Part shown: in pieces, positions 25,721 to 34,326 of the stretch
How the letters are laid out: the number at the start of each line of letters is the position of its first letter
How positions within the stretch are numbered: the first letter of the stretch is position 1
Origin: Acetobacter sp. DsW_063
Lineage (GTDB): Bacteria; Pseudomonadota; Alphaproteobacteria; Acetobacterales; Acetobacteraceae
Length of the DNA: 64,000 nt
Direction: 5' to 3'
Assembly (NCBI RefSeq): GCF_002153745.1
Contig: NZ_JOPL01000025.1
Span: forward strand, 62,001-126,000
Program-made: the position numbers and the translations under genes
Notes under the pieces: model-generated
Databases searched by the model: none
Told to the model about the DNA's origin: nothing
The model's input: the letters and a program-made list of their open reading frames with translations, nothing else

Positions 25721-26493
25721 CGGTGAAACCCGTTCCCGGTCTGGAGGTTTGCGTCGACTCCATCGGCGATCTGCGCGCCGTATGGGAGGGGGGGGCGGAC
25801 CGGATCGAATTATGCGCTGCCCTGTCGTTAGGCGGCCTGACGCCGTCTCCCGGTTTGTTGGCCATGGCGGCGCAGGGTGTGACGCCGGTCTATGTCATGA
25901 TCAGGCCGCGCGGCGGAGATTTCGTCTTTTCCACAGATGAGGAAGCGACGATGCGCCGCGATATCGACGCGGTCGCCGTCGCCTTCGAACAGAAGGCCGG
26001 GACCGTCGGCGTCGTGCTGGGCGCTTCGCTCGCTGACGGGCGGCTCGACGTCTCGTGTTTGGAGCGCCTGTTGCAACATGCTCGTTCCGTCGGGCTGTCG
26101 CGCGCCACGCTTCACCGCGCTTTTGATCTTACGCCAGATCCTGCCGAAGCGTTGGAACAGGCTATCGGGCTCGGGTTTGAGCGTGTGTTGACGTCCGGTT
26201 GCGCGAAGACCGCGCGCGACGGCGCTGAAATATTGCGGATGCTGCGCGAACAGGCGGGCGAACGCATTTCGATCATGGCGGGCGGGGGCCTGACGCCGGA
26301 GAACGTGGCGCAGGTGATCACCGTTACGGGTGTCACAGAGGTTCATGCCTCCTGCCGCGGGCCTGCCCCGCAGGAGCAGGGAGACGGACGCGGCCTCGCG
26401 TTCGGCTTCGGAGCGCGTCCGGGAGAGACGGACGCCGGGCGTGTGCGCGCCATGCGCTCCATCGTTATGTCTACGGCAAGAAACGGAGAATAA
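25717..26493 (+). CDS. cutC: CutC family protein
   Basis: 258 residues from a GTG at 25717 that overlaps the nagB stop. The PF03932 family is recognised by LEVCVDSIGDLRAVWEGGADRIELC at the N-terminus, VYVMIRPRGGDFVFS, LHRAFDLTPD and VLTSGCAKTARDG. It adopts a TIM-barrel fold. The family was named for copper homeostasis, but that role is poorly supported, and location inside a nag operon argues for a link to sugar metabolism. Its stop overlaps the next start (TAATG), so it is translationally locked into the operon. Confidence 0.92.
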   Translation: MTVKPVPGLEVCVDSIGDLRAVWEGGADRIELCAALSLGGLTPSPGLLAMAAQGVTPVYVMIRPRGGDFVFSTDEEATMRRDIDAVAVAFEQKAGTVGVVLGASLADGRLDVSCLERLLQHARSVGLSRATLHRAFDLTPDPAEALEQAIGLGFERVLTSGCAKTARDGAEILRMLREQAGERISIMAGGGLTPENVAQVITVTGVTEVHASCRGPAPQEQGDGRGLAFGFGARPGETDAGRVRAMRSIVMSTARNGE

Positions 26494-28673
26494 TGCGTAT
26501 GAAAAGAGGTTTCTCGACCGGATTCCGGGCTGGTCTGATGGCTGCGGCGGCATTGCTGGCGTTCGACATGGTAGGCGCCCCTGCGGTCGCCGCAACGTCG
26601 GGAGCATCCGTCGTGGCGCAATCCGCAGCGCTTCCGGCGCTGATGCCCGCTCCGTCGTCGGCGCAGTTCCCGGCTGGCGCCCTGCCTGCGTCCGGCGGTT
26701 TTTCCTTGACCTGGGACAGTGCGCCCACGCCGATGCTCGACCGTGCTGCTGCGCGTTTTAACGCAAGGACCGCAGTTCTGGCTGGCGGCGCACGCGCTGG
26801 CTCGAGCAGTGGTGCCATTCCGGTGCGCGTGCATGTCGGCGAAGATCCGAACGTGCTGACCGTTCAGGCGAAAGAGGGCTACACGCTCTCCGTCGGCGCA
26901 AATGGCGTTGTGTTGAATGCCGACGGCCCCACAGGCGTTCTGCGTGGCTTTGCAACGCTTGCGCAGTTGATCCGTTCTGGCGCGAGCGGCCCGGAACTGG
27001 CGTTCGCGACCATCTCCGACGCGCCCCGTTTTCCGTGGCGCGGCATGATGATCGACACGTCGCGGCATTTCATGAGCGTAGAGACGGTGAAACGCCAGAT
27101 CGACGCGATGGAACTGGTGAAGCTCAATGTGCTGCATTTCCATCTCAGCGATGGGACCGGGTTCCGCGTCGAGAGCAAGGTGCTGCCTTCTCTGACGTCG
27201 AAAGGTTCGCACGGCGAATACTACACACAGGCGCAACTGCGTGATCTGGTCGCCTACGCTGCCGATCGTGGCGTGCGCGTCGTCCCGGAATTTGACGTGC
27301 CGGGCCATGCTTTGGCCATTTTGCTCGCGCGGCCTGACCTCGCTGCACAGCATCCGGTCGATCCGAATCCGAAGAACAAAAACAATGCCGCGCTCGATCC
27401 GACAGTTCCCGGAACCCTGGAACTGATCAAAAAGCTTTACGCAGAAATGGGCGCCATTTTCCCGGATCAGTATTTCCATGCAGGCGGCGACGAGGTCAGC
27501 CCGAAGCAGTGGACAACCAATCCGAAGATCGTCGCCTACATGCATGCGCACGGCTTCGCCACGCCGCAGGCGTTGCAGGCCGCCTTCACCGCCGATGTCG
27601 AAAAGATCCTGGCGTCGCAGGGCAAGATCATGGTCGGCTGGGACGAGGTCAGCGAAGCTCCGATCCCGAAGAACGTAGTCGTCGAGGCTTGGCGCAGCTC
27701 CAAGTTCATCTCTTCCGCTACAGCGGAAGGGCATCCGGTCATCGTCGCCGTCGGGTATTATCTCGATTTGCTGCAATCGGCGGGCCAGCATTATCTGGTC
27801 GATCCGTATGACCCGTCCTCGGTCGGCGTGACGCGCGAGCAGGCGAACAAGATGCTCGCCAAAGGCGGCGATCCTGTCCTGATCAACGCGTTCCTGAATG
27901 ACCCGGCACCGCCGCCGCTGAACGACGCGCAAAAGAAGCTGGTTCTTGGCGGAGAGACGCCGCTCTGGGCTGAACTGGTGACCGACGAGACTCTGGACGC
28001 ACGATTCTGGCCGCGTAGCGCCGCGATCGCCGAGCGTTTCTGGTCTTCCGCCGCGGTACGCGATGTCGACGACATGTATCGGCGCCTTGCGACCGTCGAC
28101 ACCGAGCTGACTGCGTTGGGCCTGCAATCCGAAATCAACACCCGCCGTATGATGGCTCGTCTGGCGCCGGAAGATCCCGATGCAGTGCAGACCTTGGTCA
28201 GCGCCATCGTGCCGATCCGCAATTATCGGCTGAACCGTTATTCGGGCGCGCATGGCGATCATCTGGACGAAATCGCGGAGATCGCCTCGCCAGATCCGAT
28301 CGCGTCGATCCGCTTCAATGCGCTGGCGGCTCGCTATGCTGCGGGCGATCATTCGGTCGCGTCGGAACTGCGTGCGCAGTTGCAGGCGTGGAAAGACAAT
28401 GACGCCGCCTACACCAAGGTCGCGACCAGTCGTGGGCTTGTCGAGGCTGTGCCGGTGTCGCACGATGTGGCGAGTCTGGCGACGCTTGGCCTGAACGCTC
28501 TCGACGGAAACGCGGGCGCTTCTGACGCAGGGGCTCGCGCTGTTCTCGACAGTAACCTCGCGCAGTTGGCGCTCTCGACCGACATCACCGCAGCGTTTGG
28601 CGCAGCCAACACGCCGGTTGCGGGGGTGATGATCGCGTTCGCTCCGGGCGTGAAAGCGTTGCTCGGCAAGTAG
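26493..28673 (+). CDS. Beta-N-acetylhexosaminidase, GH20, exported
   Basis: 726 residues. A signal peptide (FRAGLMAAAALLAFDMVGAPAVAA) precedes the GH20 N-terminal alpha/beta domain. The catalytic barrel opens with FPWRGMMIDTSRHFMSVETVKRQID, and the signature HAGGDEV gives the Asp-Glu catalytic pair at 333-334. MVGWDEVSEAPIPK and the downstream region are also typical. The family removes terminal GlcNAc/GalNAc by substrate-assisted catalysis in the periplasm or outside. It is the last gene of the permease-nagB-cutC operon and would feed GlcNAc to the permease. The long open frame on the opposite strand (26343-29072) is a compositional shadow. Confidence 0.95.
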   Translation: MRMKRGFSTGFRAGLMAAAALLAFDMVGAPAVAATSGASVVAQSAALPALMPAPSSAQFPAGALPASGGFSLTWDSAPTPMLDRAAARFNARTAVLAGGARAGSSSGAIPVRVHVGEDPNVLTVQAKEGYTLSVGANGVVLNADGPTGVLRGFATLAQLIRSGASGPELAFATISDAPRFPWRGMMIDTSRHFMSVETVKRQIDAMELVKLNVLHFHLSDGTGFRVESKVLPSLTSKGSHGEYYTQAQLRDLVAYAADRGVRVVPEFDVPGHALAILLARPDLAAQHPVDPNPKNKNNAALDPTVPGTLELIKKLYAEMGAIFPDQYFHAGGDEVSPKQWTTNPKIVAYMHAHGFATPQALQAAFTADVEKILASQGKIMVGWDEVSEAPIPKNVVVEAWRSSKFISSATAEGHPVIVAVGYYLDLLQSAGQHYLVDPYDPSSVGVTREQANKMLAKGGDPVLINAFLNDPAPPPLNDAQKKLVLGGETPLWAELVTDETLDARFWPRSAAIAERFWSSAAVRDVDDMYRRLATVDTELTALGLQSEINTRRMMARLAPEDPDAVQTLVSAIVPIRNYRLNRYSGAHGDHLDEIAEIASPDPIASIRFNALAARYAAGDHSVASELRAQLQAWKDNDAAYTKVATSRGLVEAVPVSHDVASLATLGLNALDGNAGASDAGARAVLDSNLAQLALSTDITAAFGAANTPVAGVMIAFAPGVKALLGK

Positions 28674-29191
28674 CAGGCTGTCGCTTTGGCGACACGAAAG
28701 CCAGCCGAACTTTGGCGTTCGGCTGGTGACGGCTCGGGGCTGCGACGCCTCGATCCGCTCGACGATATGTTGCGTCGATAATGACGCAACTTCGCGTGAC
28801 GTTCCCGCATGCGCGGGGCTTGTGCGATATTTGGGGCTGCAATATGGCGGTGCCAGATAAAACTGCCTGACGTCGCCGGGCGTTAGTGAATGCCAACTCT
28901 GAAAAGAAGCATTTTCAGTAGCCCTGCGGCTCCGGGGCAGGTCGCAGCATTTCCGTAAAGCTGCAGTTCGTACGAATGGCGATGACGCCGGTTGGATGGA
29001 TCGTACGACAGCGGGTAGCCAGAGGTTCGGCGCGGCGGAGGGCAACAGTTCTGTGTCGCTTGGTGAGCGCATGCATTAAGGGGGCGAGCCGTCCGAACCA
29101 CCGATGCCGAACCCCGTTCCATAAGCACGATTGACCCGGCGTCCACGAGAGGCGACGCTGTGGCCAACTATATCGACCGGAAACGGAGACT
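28674..29191. other. Intergenic region after hexosaminidase gene
   Basis: About 520 bases. Apart from the hairpin at 28701-28726 nothing gene-like was found. The last part should hold the promoter of the sorbosone dehydrogenase-like gene. Confidence 0.4.
28701..28726 (+). terminator. Hairpin at end of the amino-sugar operon
   Basis: CCAGCCGAAC (28701-28710), loop TTTGGC, then the exact complement (28717-28726): a 10-bp perfect stem 27 bases after the hexosaminidase stop. No T tract follows. Confidence 0.6.
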
Positions 29192-30535
29192 ATGATGAAC
29201 CGCAAGTTGTCGGGTTATCTGGCCGGAGGGGCGGTCGTCGCTCTTGCCGTCATCGGATTTGGCGGATGGTCCGTCATCGCGCGTCCGGAGCAAGCGAGGC
29301 TCAGCGTCGCCGCCGGGCAGGGCGCCGATCCAGCGTTGCCCGCGCCGAACAAGACGCTGTTCCCAACCATCAATGTTGCGACGCCCATTGGCTGGCATGC
29401 GGGTGAAACGCCGACGCCCGCGCCGGGGCTTGCAGTGAAGGCGTTCGCCGCAGGGCTGCAGCACCCGCGTTGGCTCTACGTCCTGCCGAACGGCGACGTG
29501 CTGGTTGCTGAAACCGACTCTCCCGGCACCGATATACAAACGCTGAAGAACCGCATCGCGGGCTTTATCATGCGCAAGGTCGGCGCGGGCACGAAGAGCC
29601 CGAACAAGATCATGATTTTGCAGGACAAGGATGGAGACGGCGTGGCGGAAAGTCGCAGCGTCTTCATCGACAATCTGTATTCCCCGTTTGGTATGGCTTT
29701 GATCGGGGACGCGCTTTACGTCGCCAATGCGGACGCGGTTCTGCGTTTCCCGTATCACGAGGGCGAGACGCACATCGCCGAACCGGGCACGAAAGTCGTC
29801 GATCTGCCATCAGGATATAATCATCACTGGACCAAGAACCTGATCGCAAGCCCTGACGGGTCGAGTCTGTTCGTCACGGTCGGTTCAAACAGCAACGTCG
29901 GCGACAACGGCATGGAGGTTGAGGAGGGACGGGCGAGGATCGATCGTCTGGACCTCGCGACCGGTAAGCTGACGCCCTACGCGACTGGCCTGCGCAACCC
30001 GAACGGCATGGCGTGGGAGCCGCAGACCGGGAAGCTTTGGGTCACTGTCAACGAACGCGACGAAATCGGCAGCGATCTTGTGCCAGACTACATTACGTCC
30101 GTCACGGAGGGCGCTTTCTACGGCTGGCCCTACAGCTATTACGGACAACACGTCGACACGCGCATACAGCCGCAACGCCCGGACCTGGTCGCCAAGGCCA
30201 TCGCGCCGGACTACGCGGTTGGACCGCATACGGCGTCTCTGGGGCTCACCTTTTCTTTTGCCGCCGCGCTTCTGCCTGCGGAATGGCGTGGCGGCGCAAT
30301 TGTGGGGCAGCACGGGTCATGGAACCGCCGACCGAAGAGCGGCTATCGCGTGATCTACGTGCCTTTCACCGATGGCAAACCATCCGCTCCGCCGCGTGAC
30401 GTGCTGACCGGGTTCCTGAGCAACGATCAGGGCGAAACCCGTGGGCGTCCGGTCGGGGTGACGCTGAGCCATGATGGCGCGTTGCTGGTGGCGGATGACG
30501 TCGGTGGGACGGTCTGGCGTGTGACGGGGAAATAG
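29192..30535 (+). CDS. L-sorbosone dehydrogenase-like quinoprotein (PQQ beta-propeller)
   Basis: 447 residues. An N-terminal membrane anchor/signal ([20 protein letters not shown]) leads to a six-bladed sugar dehydrogenase propeller. Typical blade sequences are [84 protein letters not shown] and [15 protein letters not shown]. These match the PQQ-dependent sorbosone/pyranose dehydrogenases of acetic acid bacteria, which oxidise sugars in the periplasm and feed the respiratory chain. The true substrate is not established by sequence. It starts at the first of two tandem ATGs (29192/29195) with GGAGA upstream. Monocistronic. Confidence 0.88.
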   Translation: MMNRKLSGYLAGGAVVALAVIGFGGWSVIARPEQARLSVAAGQGADPALPAPNKTLFPTINVATPIGWHAGETPTPAPGLAVKAFAAGLQHPRWLYVLPNGDVLVAETDSPGTDIQTLKNRIAGFIMRKVGAGTKSPNKIMILQDKDGDGVAESRSVFIDNLYSPFGMALIGDALYVANADAVLRFPYHEGETHIAEPGTKVVDLPSGYNHHWTKNLIASPDGSSLFVTVGSNSNVGDNGMEVEEGRARIDRLDLATGKLTPYATGLRNPNGMAWEPQTGKLWVTVNERDEIGSDLVPDYITSVTEGAFYGWPYSYYGQHVDTRIQPQRPDLVAKAIAPDYAVGPHTASLGLTFSFAAALLPAEWRGGAIVGQHGSWNRRPKSGYRVIYVPFTDGKPSAPPRDVLTGFLSNDQGETRGRPVGVTLSHDGALLVADDVGGTVWRVTGK

Positions 30536-30568
30536 ATCGGGGCACGGCGGGCGTTAATATGCCGGTGG

Positions 30569-30600
30569 AAAGCGTTTCTCGGTTTTCTCGGAAGCGCTTT
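30569..30600. terminator. Hairpin between convergent genes
   Basis: AAAGCGTTTC (30569-30578) pairs with GAAGCGCTTT (30591-30600) with one G-T wobble, across a 12-nt loop, followed by TTCG. It sits between the plus-strand quinoprotein gene and the minus-strand effector module. Confidence 0.5.
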
Positions 30601-30727
30601 TCGTTTGAACGGAGATAAGGCGCCGTCCAGCACTCCTGCCGGGCGTTGGGTGGGCCTCCGGTTCTCGAACGGGCAGTCTAATCTTATCGCGTCGCCTGGG
30701 CGTATCGGGTCTGGAAGTGTGTGTTTG

Positions 30728-31174
30728 TCAGGAAAAATTCAGGCTTTTTCGCATATTGTAAAAAATATTTACTAGGGCAGGAAAATCCTCCCGACCAGCG
30801 CCGGCGGTGGTGACCAACGCGCGGCCATTGTTCAGAGCAGAAAGTGTTATCCACTGGGTGATGGCGAAGCCCTCTACTTCACAGTGAAAGGTGATTTCCC
30901 ACAGGCCCGTTTTTCCAGACTGCGCCATGTCGGTCGCCAGTTCAAAACCTGCGTAGCCGCGCTTGAGGCGTTCTGCGTAACGGTTGGCGAACGTGGCCAT
31001 ATTCTCGCTGGTGGCCCCCTGCAGATCGCTCGACAAGTCCTCGCACGTCGCCAGAAAAGAAGGCGTGACGCCGGTTCGCGCGCTGGGAAAAGGCGCAGTG
31101 ATCAGGACGGAGGTCTCATTGATCCATTCTCGCGGCGCTGCGATGGACGCCGCATACTCGACTGGCCCACTCAT
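30728..31174 (-). CDS. DUF1795/DcrB-like protein, probable second effector chaperone
   Basis: 148 residues from the ATG at 31174, whose first bases overlap the stop of the ankyrin gene (ATGA). The layout resembles DUF1795 (Eag) proteins: an N-terminal strand region with VLITAPFP, a central acidic helix (ENMATFANRYAERLKRGYAGFELATD), then LWEITFHCEVEGFAITQWITLS and GRALVTTAGAGREDFPALVNIFYNMRKSLNF, close to the RALVLT...F..L...SL pattern of the family. Members act as adaptors that load effectors onto the type VI secretion spike. It is the last gene of the four-gene module. Family membership is a moderate-confidence reading; an additional immunity function is an alternative. Confidence 0.62.
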   Translation of the reverse strand: MSGPVEYAASIAAPREWINETSVLITAPFPSARTGVTPSFLATCEDLSSDLQGATSENMATFANRYAERLKRGYAGFELATDMAQSGKTGLWEITFHCEVEGFAITQWITLSALNNGRALVTTAGAGREDFPALVNIFYNMRKSLNFS

Positions 31175-31665
31175 TTGCGTGCGCTCGACGGTGGCCATTT
31201 TCCCTCTTTTTCCAGTTGCAGCACCGTATCGCTGTCAGGAGGCGGAAATGGGTATCCCTGCGCCTTCATTTTCTCAATGACACGTAGTCGCGCCTGATCC
31301 TCCGAAGTTCCTGGGAGGATTCGGCTATTCACAGTCATCTGCGCGGCGGTAACACCAAAACGGTCATGCGCCCATATATCCGCGCCATGATCTATCAAAA
31401 CCTCAGCCGACGGCCATTGGTCGGTCGTGGCCGCAACGATAAGGGGTGTGGTCCTTTGTCCGGAATATACATCATTTATTCCGACATTCTTTTCGGCGAG
31501 GGCTCTGACATCGTCCGCTGATCCTTCCATGACAGCGCCCATCATCGCGCTGGACTGCATCTCCTCAGCCGTTTGCCTGCCTGCGGCCATAGATTGTCCT
31601 CCAATAAGCTTCAACAAAGTTGTGGCGAGCGTCATGACAAGAAATACTTTGGCCTTCACTGGCAT
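31171..31665 (-). CDS. Exported ankyrin-repeat protein, probable immunity protein
   Basis: 164 residues. A signal peptide (VFLVMTLATTLLKLIGGQSMAAG) predicts export. About two ankyrin repeats follow in the middle: MMGAVMEGSADDVRALAEKN, then QRTTPLIVAATTDQWPSAEVLIDHGADIWAHD. The start overlaps the end of the PAAR-lipase gene by 10 bases, and its stop overlaps the next gene. Ankyrin proteins of this size beside lipase effectors are commonly immunity factors, and a periplasmic location suits protection against a phospholipase delivered to the periplasm. Immunity is inferred from position. Confidence 0.75.
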   Translation of the reverse strand: MPVKAKVFLVMTLATTLLKLIGGQSMAAGRQTAEEMQSSAMMGAVMEGSADDVRALAEKNVGINDVYSGQRTTPLIVAATTDQWPSAEVLIDHGADIWAHDRFGVTAAQMTVNSRILPGTSEDQARLRVIEKMKAQGYPFPPPDSDTVLQLEKEGKWPPSSARK

Positions 31666-32741
31666 CCGTTCTTTTTCCTGTCAGCAAGAATATCAGAAAT
31701 TTTCTGATCAATAGCGGGTTGGACATTGCCCATCATGTGTAGAAGACCACTGCGTAGTAAGCCGCCGCTAATTGTGGTGACCTTCAAGAGTTTGGGCCCC
31801 TTTTGCCATGGCAAAACTTTGACTGGATTCAGAGGCCAGTGCCGACTACCGGCGGCGGTTGGTATTTTTGGAATAATCGCTTGTGATGTATGCAGGATTT
31901 CTCCGCGGACGTACACGTCGTCAATATTATCGCCGACAGGATGCGGCACCGTTTTGGCGTTTAATCCGGCAGCATTGTAGGTCACGGCTGGTCGTCCGGT
32001 TGCTCTTGCCGCTGCAGCGGCCATACCGCCTCCCAGGGAGTGGCCGGTAAATGTAACGTCCTTTCCAGCCGGACTGGCTGCGGCAGTTCGCGCGATAAAC
32101 TGCGCCTGCCGGTAGTAAAAAGTGTCTCGTCCTAGCGCTTGCTTTCTATCGACCTTCCAGTCTTCGCCGCTTGTGAACGTTGTGCCCTTGTATGCCACCA
32201 GCGGCGCTCCCGAGCGCTCGTTGATGAAAACAGCTGCCCGGAAGTTGGTCTTCTTTTGTGTTTTGGGATCCACTGGATTTTCAAGCATGCTCTGGTCAAG
32301 CCGAAGCTTGTCCAGATCGGCTGCGGTCGCGTTTCTATATCCTTCCGGCGGTGTCCTGCTTTCCGGCGGGTCGTAAGCCGCCGCAGCCGCCTGCGCCTGG
32401 ATACGAAATTTTTCAAACTGAGCCAGTTCTGCAGCGAGCGATGCGCATACTGCGGACAGGCAGGGTCCGCCAATCAACACGGTTGGGCAACCTGCGCTGA
32501 TGAGCCCGCCGTGTCCGGTCGCATCCCCCATACGAACGGCGGGTCTACCGTTGATGAGGACTGTCGCCGCGCCTATGGCGGCGGGGTCGGACGGCGTGAT
32601 GCATTGCGCCATATCGCCCATTCGCGCAGCTGGCAGCCCGCCAATGAGAACGTTTGGCGACCCTTGCAGGATGGGTCCGCCCACATGGATTGGGCATACG
32701 TGCATGTCCGTGAGGCGAGCGGCAGGGCGGGCGTCAGGCAT
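31656..32741 (-). CDS. PAAR-domain lipase, probable type VI secretion effector
   Basis: 361 residues from the ATG at 32741, one base after the stop of the upstream chaperone gene. Residues 1-95 form a PAAR domain with repeated units (GSPNVLIGGLPAARMGD, GAATVLINGRPAVRMGD and GCPTVLIGG) and the metal-site residues of HVCPIH and GHGG. After a helical linker comes a class 3 lipase-like domain (about 165-310) with GHSLGGG, nucleophile Ser235, downstream Asp candidates in GDNIDDVY, and His in SRHWPLNP. PAAR tips the VgrG spike; the lipase would attack membrane phospholipids of a rival. No transmembrane segment is apparent. No VgrG or sheath gene is in the window. Confidence 0.88.
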   Translation of the reverse strand: MPDARPAARLTDMHVCPIHVGGPILQGSPNVLIGGLPAARMGDMAQCITPSDPAAIGAATVLINGRPAVRMGDATGHGGLISAGCPTVLIGGPCLSAVCASLAAELAQFEKFRIQAQAAAAAYDPPESRTPPEGYRNATAADLDKLRLDQSMLENPVDPKTQKKTNFRAAVFINERSGAPLVAYKGTTFTSGEDWKVDRKQALGRDTFYYRQAQFIARTAAASPAGKDVTFTGHSLGGGMAAAAARATGRPAVTYNAAGLNAKTVPHPVGDNIDDVYVRGEILHTSQAIIPKIPTAAGSRHWPLNPVKVLPWQKGPKLLKVTTISGGLLRSGLLHMMGNVQPAIDQKISDILADRKKNGCQ

Positions 32742-32742
32742 A

Positions 32743-33183
32743 TTAGCTGTCCTTCGCCGCCGATGCGGTGAAGCGGAGGCTCGATGCGACGGCGTTGAGG
32801 ACGGCCAGTTGTTCGGAGGTGAAGTCACCCTGCACGCTGACTGTCATTTTTAAGAGACTGTCATCGTTTTTGATATAGACAAGTCTTTGTGCAATCGGGC
32901 TATCGCTCATGTCGTAGCGTATCGCCACGATGCATGCGTCCCGCCCGTCGAGCTGGTGGTCGCGGCTCCAGATTTTCTCAAATCCCTCAGATCGTTGCGC
33001 AATCTGGTTCAGTTCATTCTGAGCCAGATCACCCAGCGAACGATCAGGGAGCGCAGGTTGCCTGTGAATCGTCAGGCTCAATGGCGTGGCTCCGCTTACA
33101 GGAATCGTCAAAACCTGAACGCTATCGTCCCTGACGTCCGCAGGAAGGACAAGGCTCGCTTCATGAAACGTATAACGCATCAC
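32743..33183 (-). CDS. DUF1795 (Eag/DcrB-like) type VI effector chaperone
   Basis: 146 residues. The N-terminus MRYTFHEASLVLPADVRDDSVQVLTIP, the middle PLSLTIHRQPALPDRSLGDLAQNELNQIAQRSEGFEKI and the C-terminal QRLVYIKNDDSLLKMTVSVQGDFTSEQLAVLNAVASSLRF reproduce the DUF1795 pattern closely. These small acidic proteins bind PAAR-containing effectors and help mount them on VgrG. The gene is first in the module, immediately before the PAAR-lipase gene (stop TAA, one base, ATG), which fits a chaperone-effector pair. Confidence 0.82.
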   Translation of the reverse strand: MMRYTFHEASLVLPADVRDDSVQVLTIPVSGATPLSLTIHRQPALPDRSLGDLAQNELNQIAQRSEGFEKIWSRDHQLDGRDACIVAIRYDMSDSPIAQRLVYIKNDDSLLKMTVSVQGDFTSEQLAVLNAVASSLRFTASAAKDS

Positions 33184-33285
33184 GAAAGTTTAGCGTCGGA
33201 TTCTCCGGGGCGCCATTACAGGGCGGTTACAAAAAACGTCTGCCGTATCGGAGACGACGCCAAACCGTTGTTGACGTTGCGTCCT

Positions 33286-34326
33286 TTACCCCAGCCGTCG
33301 CCGCAAGTTCTCTGCAACACGTACTGATCCGACCGAAATCCCGTTCCAGTTCCGCAATTCCTGCTCGGTCCATCCTGCAAGCACCGGGCTATCGGAAACG
33401 CCCTCTCCGCCGAAACGCGCCAGCACAGCGGCCATTGCGGCTTCTGCGCCGCGCAATCCGCCGTCGCGACATTTGATCGCGACGCCCAGGCCGGTCTGCG
33501 GCAGGCTCGCCACCAGCACGCCTTCTGCGCCGATCTTGGTGAAGGCGCGTTCGCCCAGCGCTTCCATGACCACAGTGTCGAAGCCGCCCGTGCCGCTGAC
33601 CATGAACGGGGCGCTGGCGACGGCGCGACGCAGTCGCTCGGCGGCGCGGGCGAGGTCGGGGCTGAAGCCCTGTCCCGTCGCGAAACGGGCATAGGCGAGC
33701 GCGAGGGCGCGCATCGGGATGGCGTAAGTCGGAATGGAGCAGCCGTCGACGCCGCGATTGGAGGCGTCGTGCGCGGCGCCGGTCACTTCGGTCATGGTCT
33801 GGGCCACGCGCTGCATGACCGGATGATCCGGCCGGATGTAACCTTCAACGTCGACGCCCTCTGCACAGGCGACGCAGATGAAACCGGAATGCTTGCCGGA
33901 GCAGTTGTTATGCAGCGCGCAGGGCTCTTCTCCTGCCGCGGCCAGACCGCGTGCCGCCGCCGCGTTGGTCGGCCAGTGTGCGCCGCATTCGAGTGAAGTC
34001 TGGTCCCGGCCCAACCGCCCGAGAATGCGTGAGGCGACGGCGGCGTGGGCGGGTTCGCCTCCGTGTGAAGCGCAGGCGAGCGCGAGGTCTTCCGGGATCA
34101 GGCCAAAGCGGTCCGCAGCCCCGCTTTCGATCAGCGGCAACGCCTGCAACGCCTTGACCGTGGAGCGGGGGAATACTGGCGCGTCGATATCGCCCTGCGA
34201 GAACGCTATGGCTCCGTTGGGGTCGGAAACCACGATGACGCCCGTGTGCAGGGATTCGACGCGCCCGCCGCGCAGCACTTCGGCCAGAGGCGCGTCGGTC
34301 CGGTGTGAGGCGTATTCAGTCGTCAT
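33286..34326 (-). CDS. L-asparaginase, Rhizobium etli type (AnsA/ReAV class)
   Basis: 346 residues. The Rhizobium-type asparaginase family (PF06089), structurally related to serine beta-lactamases, is recognised by RSTVKALQALPLIESG, with the Ser and Lys of the SxxK pair, and by LHNNCSGKHSGFICVA, containing the Cys/Lys/His zinc-site motif. SHGGEPAH and MVSGTGGFDTVVM are further conserved segments. The enzyme hydrolyses L-asparagine to aspartate and ammonia and lacks similarity to E. coli AnsB. Its start overlaps the upstream unknown gene by 11 bases. It precedes the type VI module on the same strand, with a 100-base gap. Confidence 0.92.
   Translation of the reverse strand: MTTEYASHRTDAPLAEVLRGGRVESLHTGVIVVSDPNGAIAFSQGDIDAPVFPRSTVKALQALPLIESGAADRFGLIPEDLALACASHGGEPAHAAVASRILGRLGRDQTSLECGAHWPTNAAAARGLAAAGEEPCALHNNCSGKHSGFICVACAEGVDVEGYIRPDHPVMQRVAQTMTEVTGAAHDASNRGVDGCSIPTYAIPMRALALAYARFATGQGFSPDLARAAERLRRAVASAPFMVSGTGGFDTVVMEALGERAFTKIGAEGVLVASLPQTGLGVAIKCRDGGLRGAEAAMAAVLARFGGEGVSDSPVLAGWTEQELRNWNGISVGSVRVAENLRRRLG

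Noticed and set aside
26343-29072. 909-codon open frame on the minus strand opposite cutC and the hexosaminidase gene
   Set aside because: It mirrors two well-identified genes, its translation is Arg/His/Gln-rich without any domain, and such antisense frames are expected where third positions are G/C. The plus-strand proteins have clear motifs.
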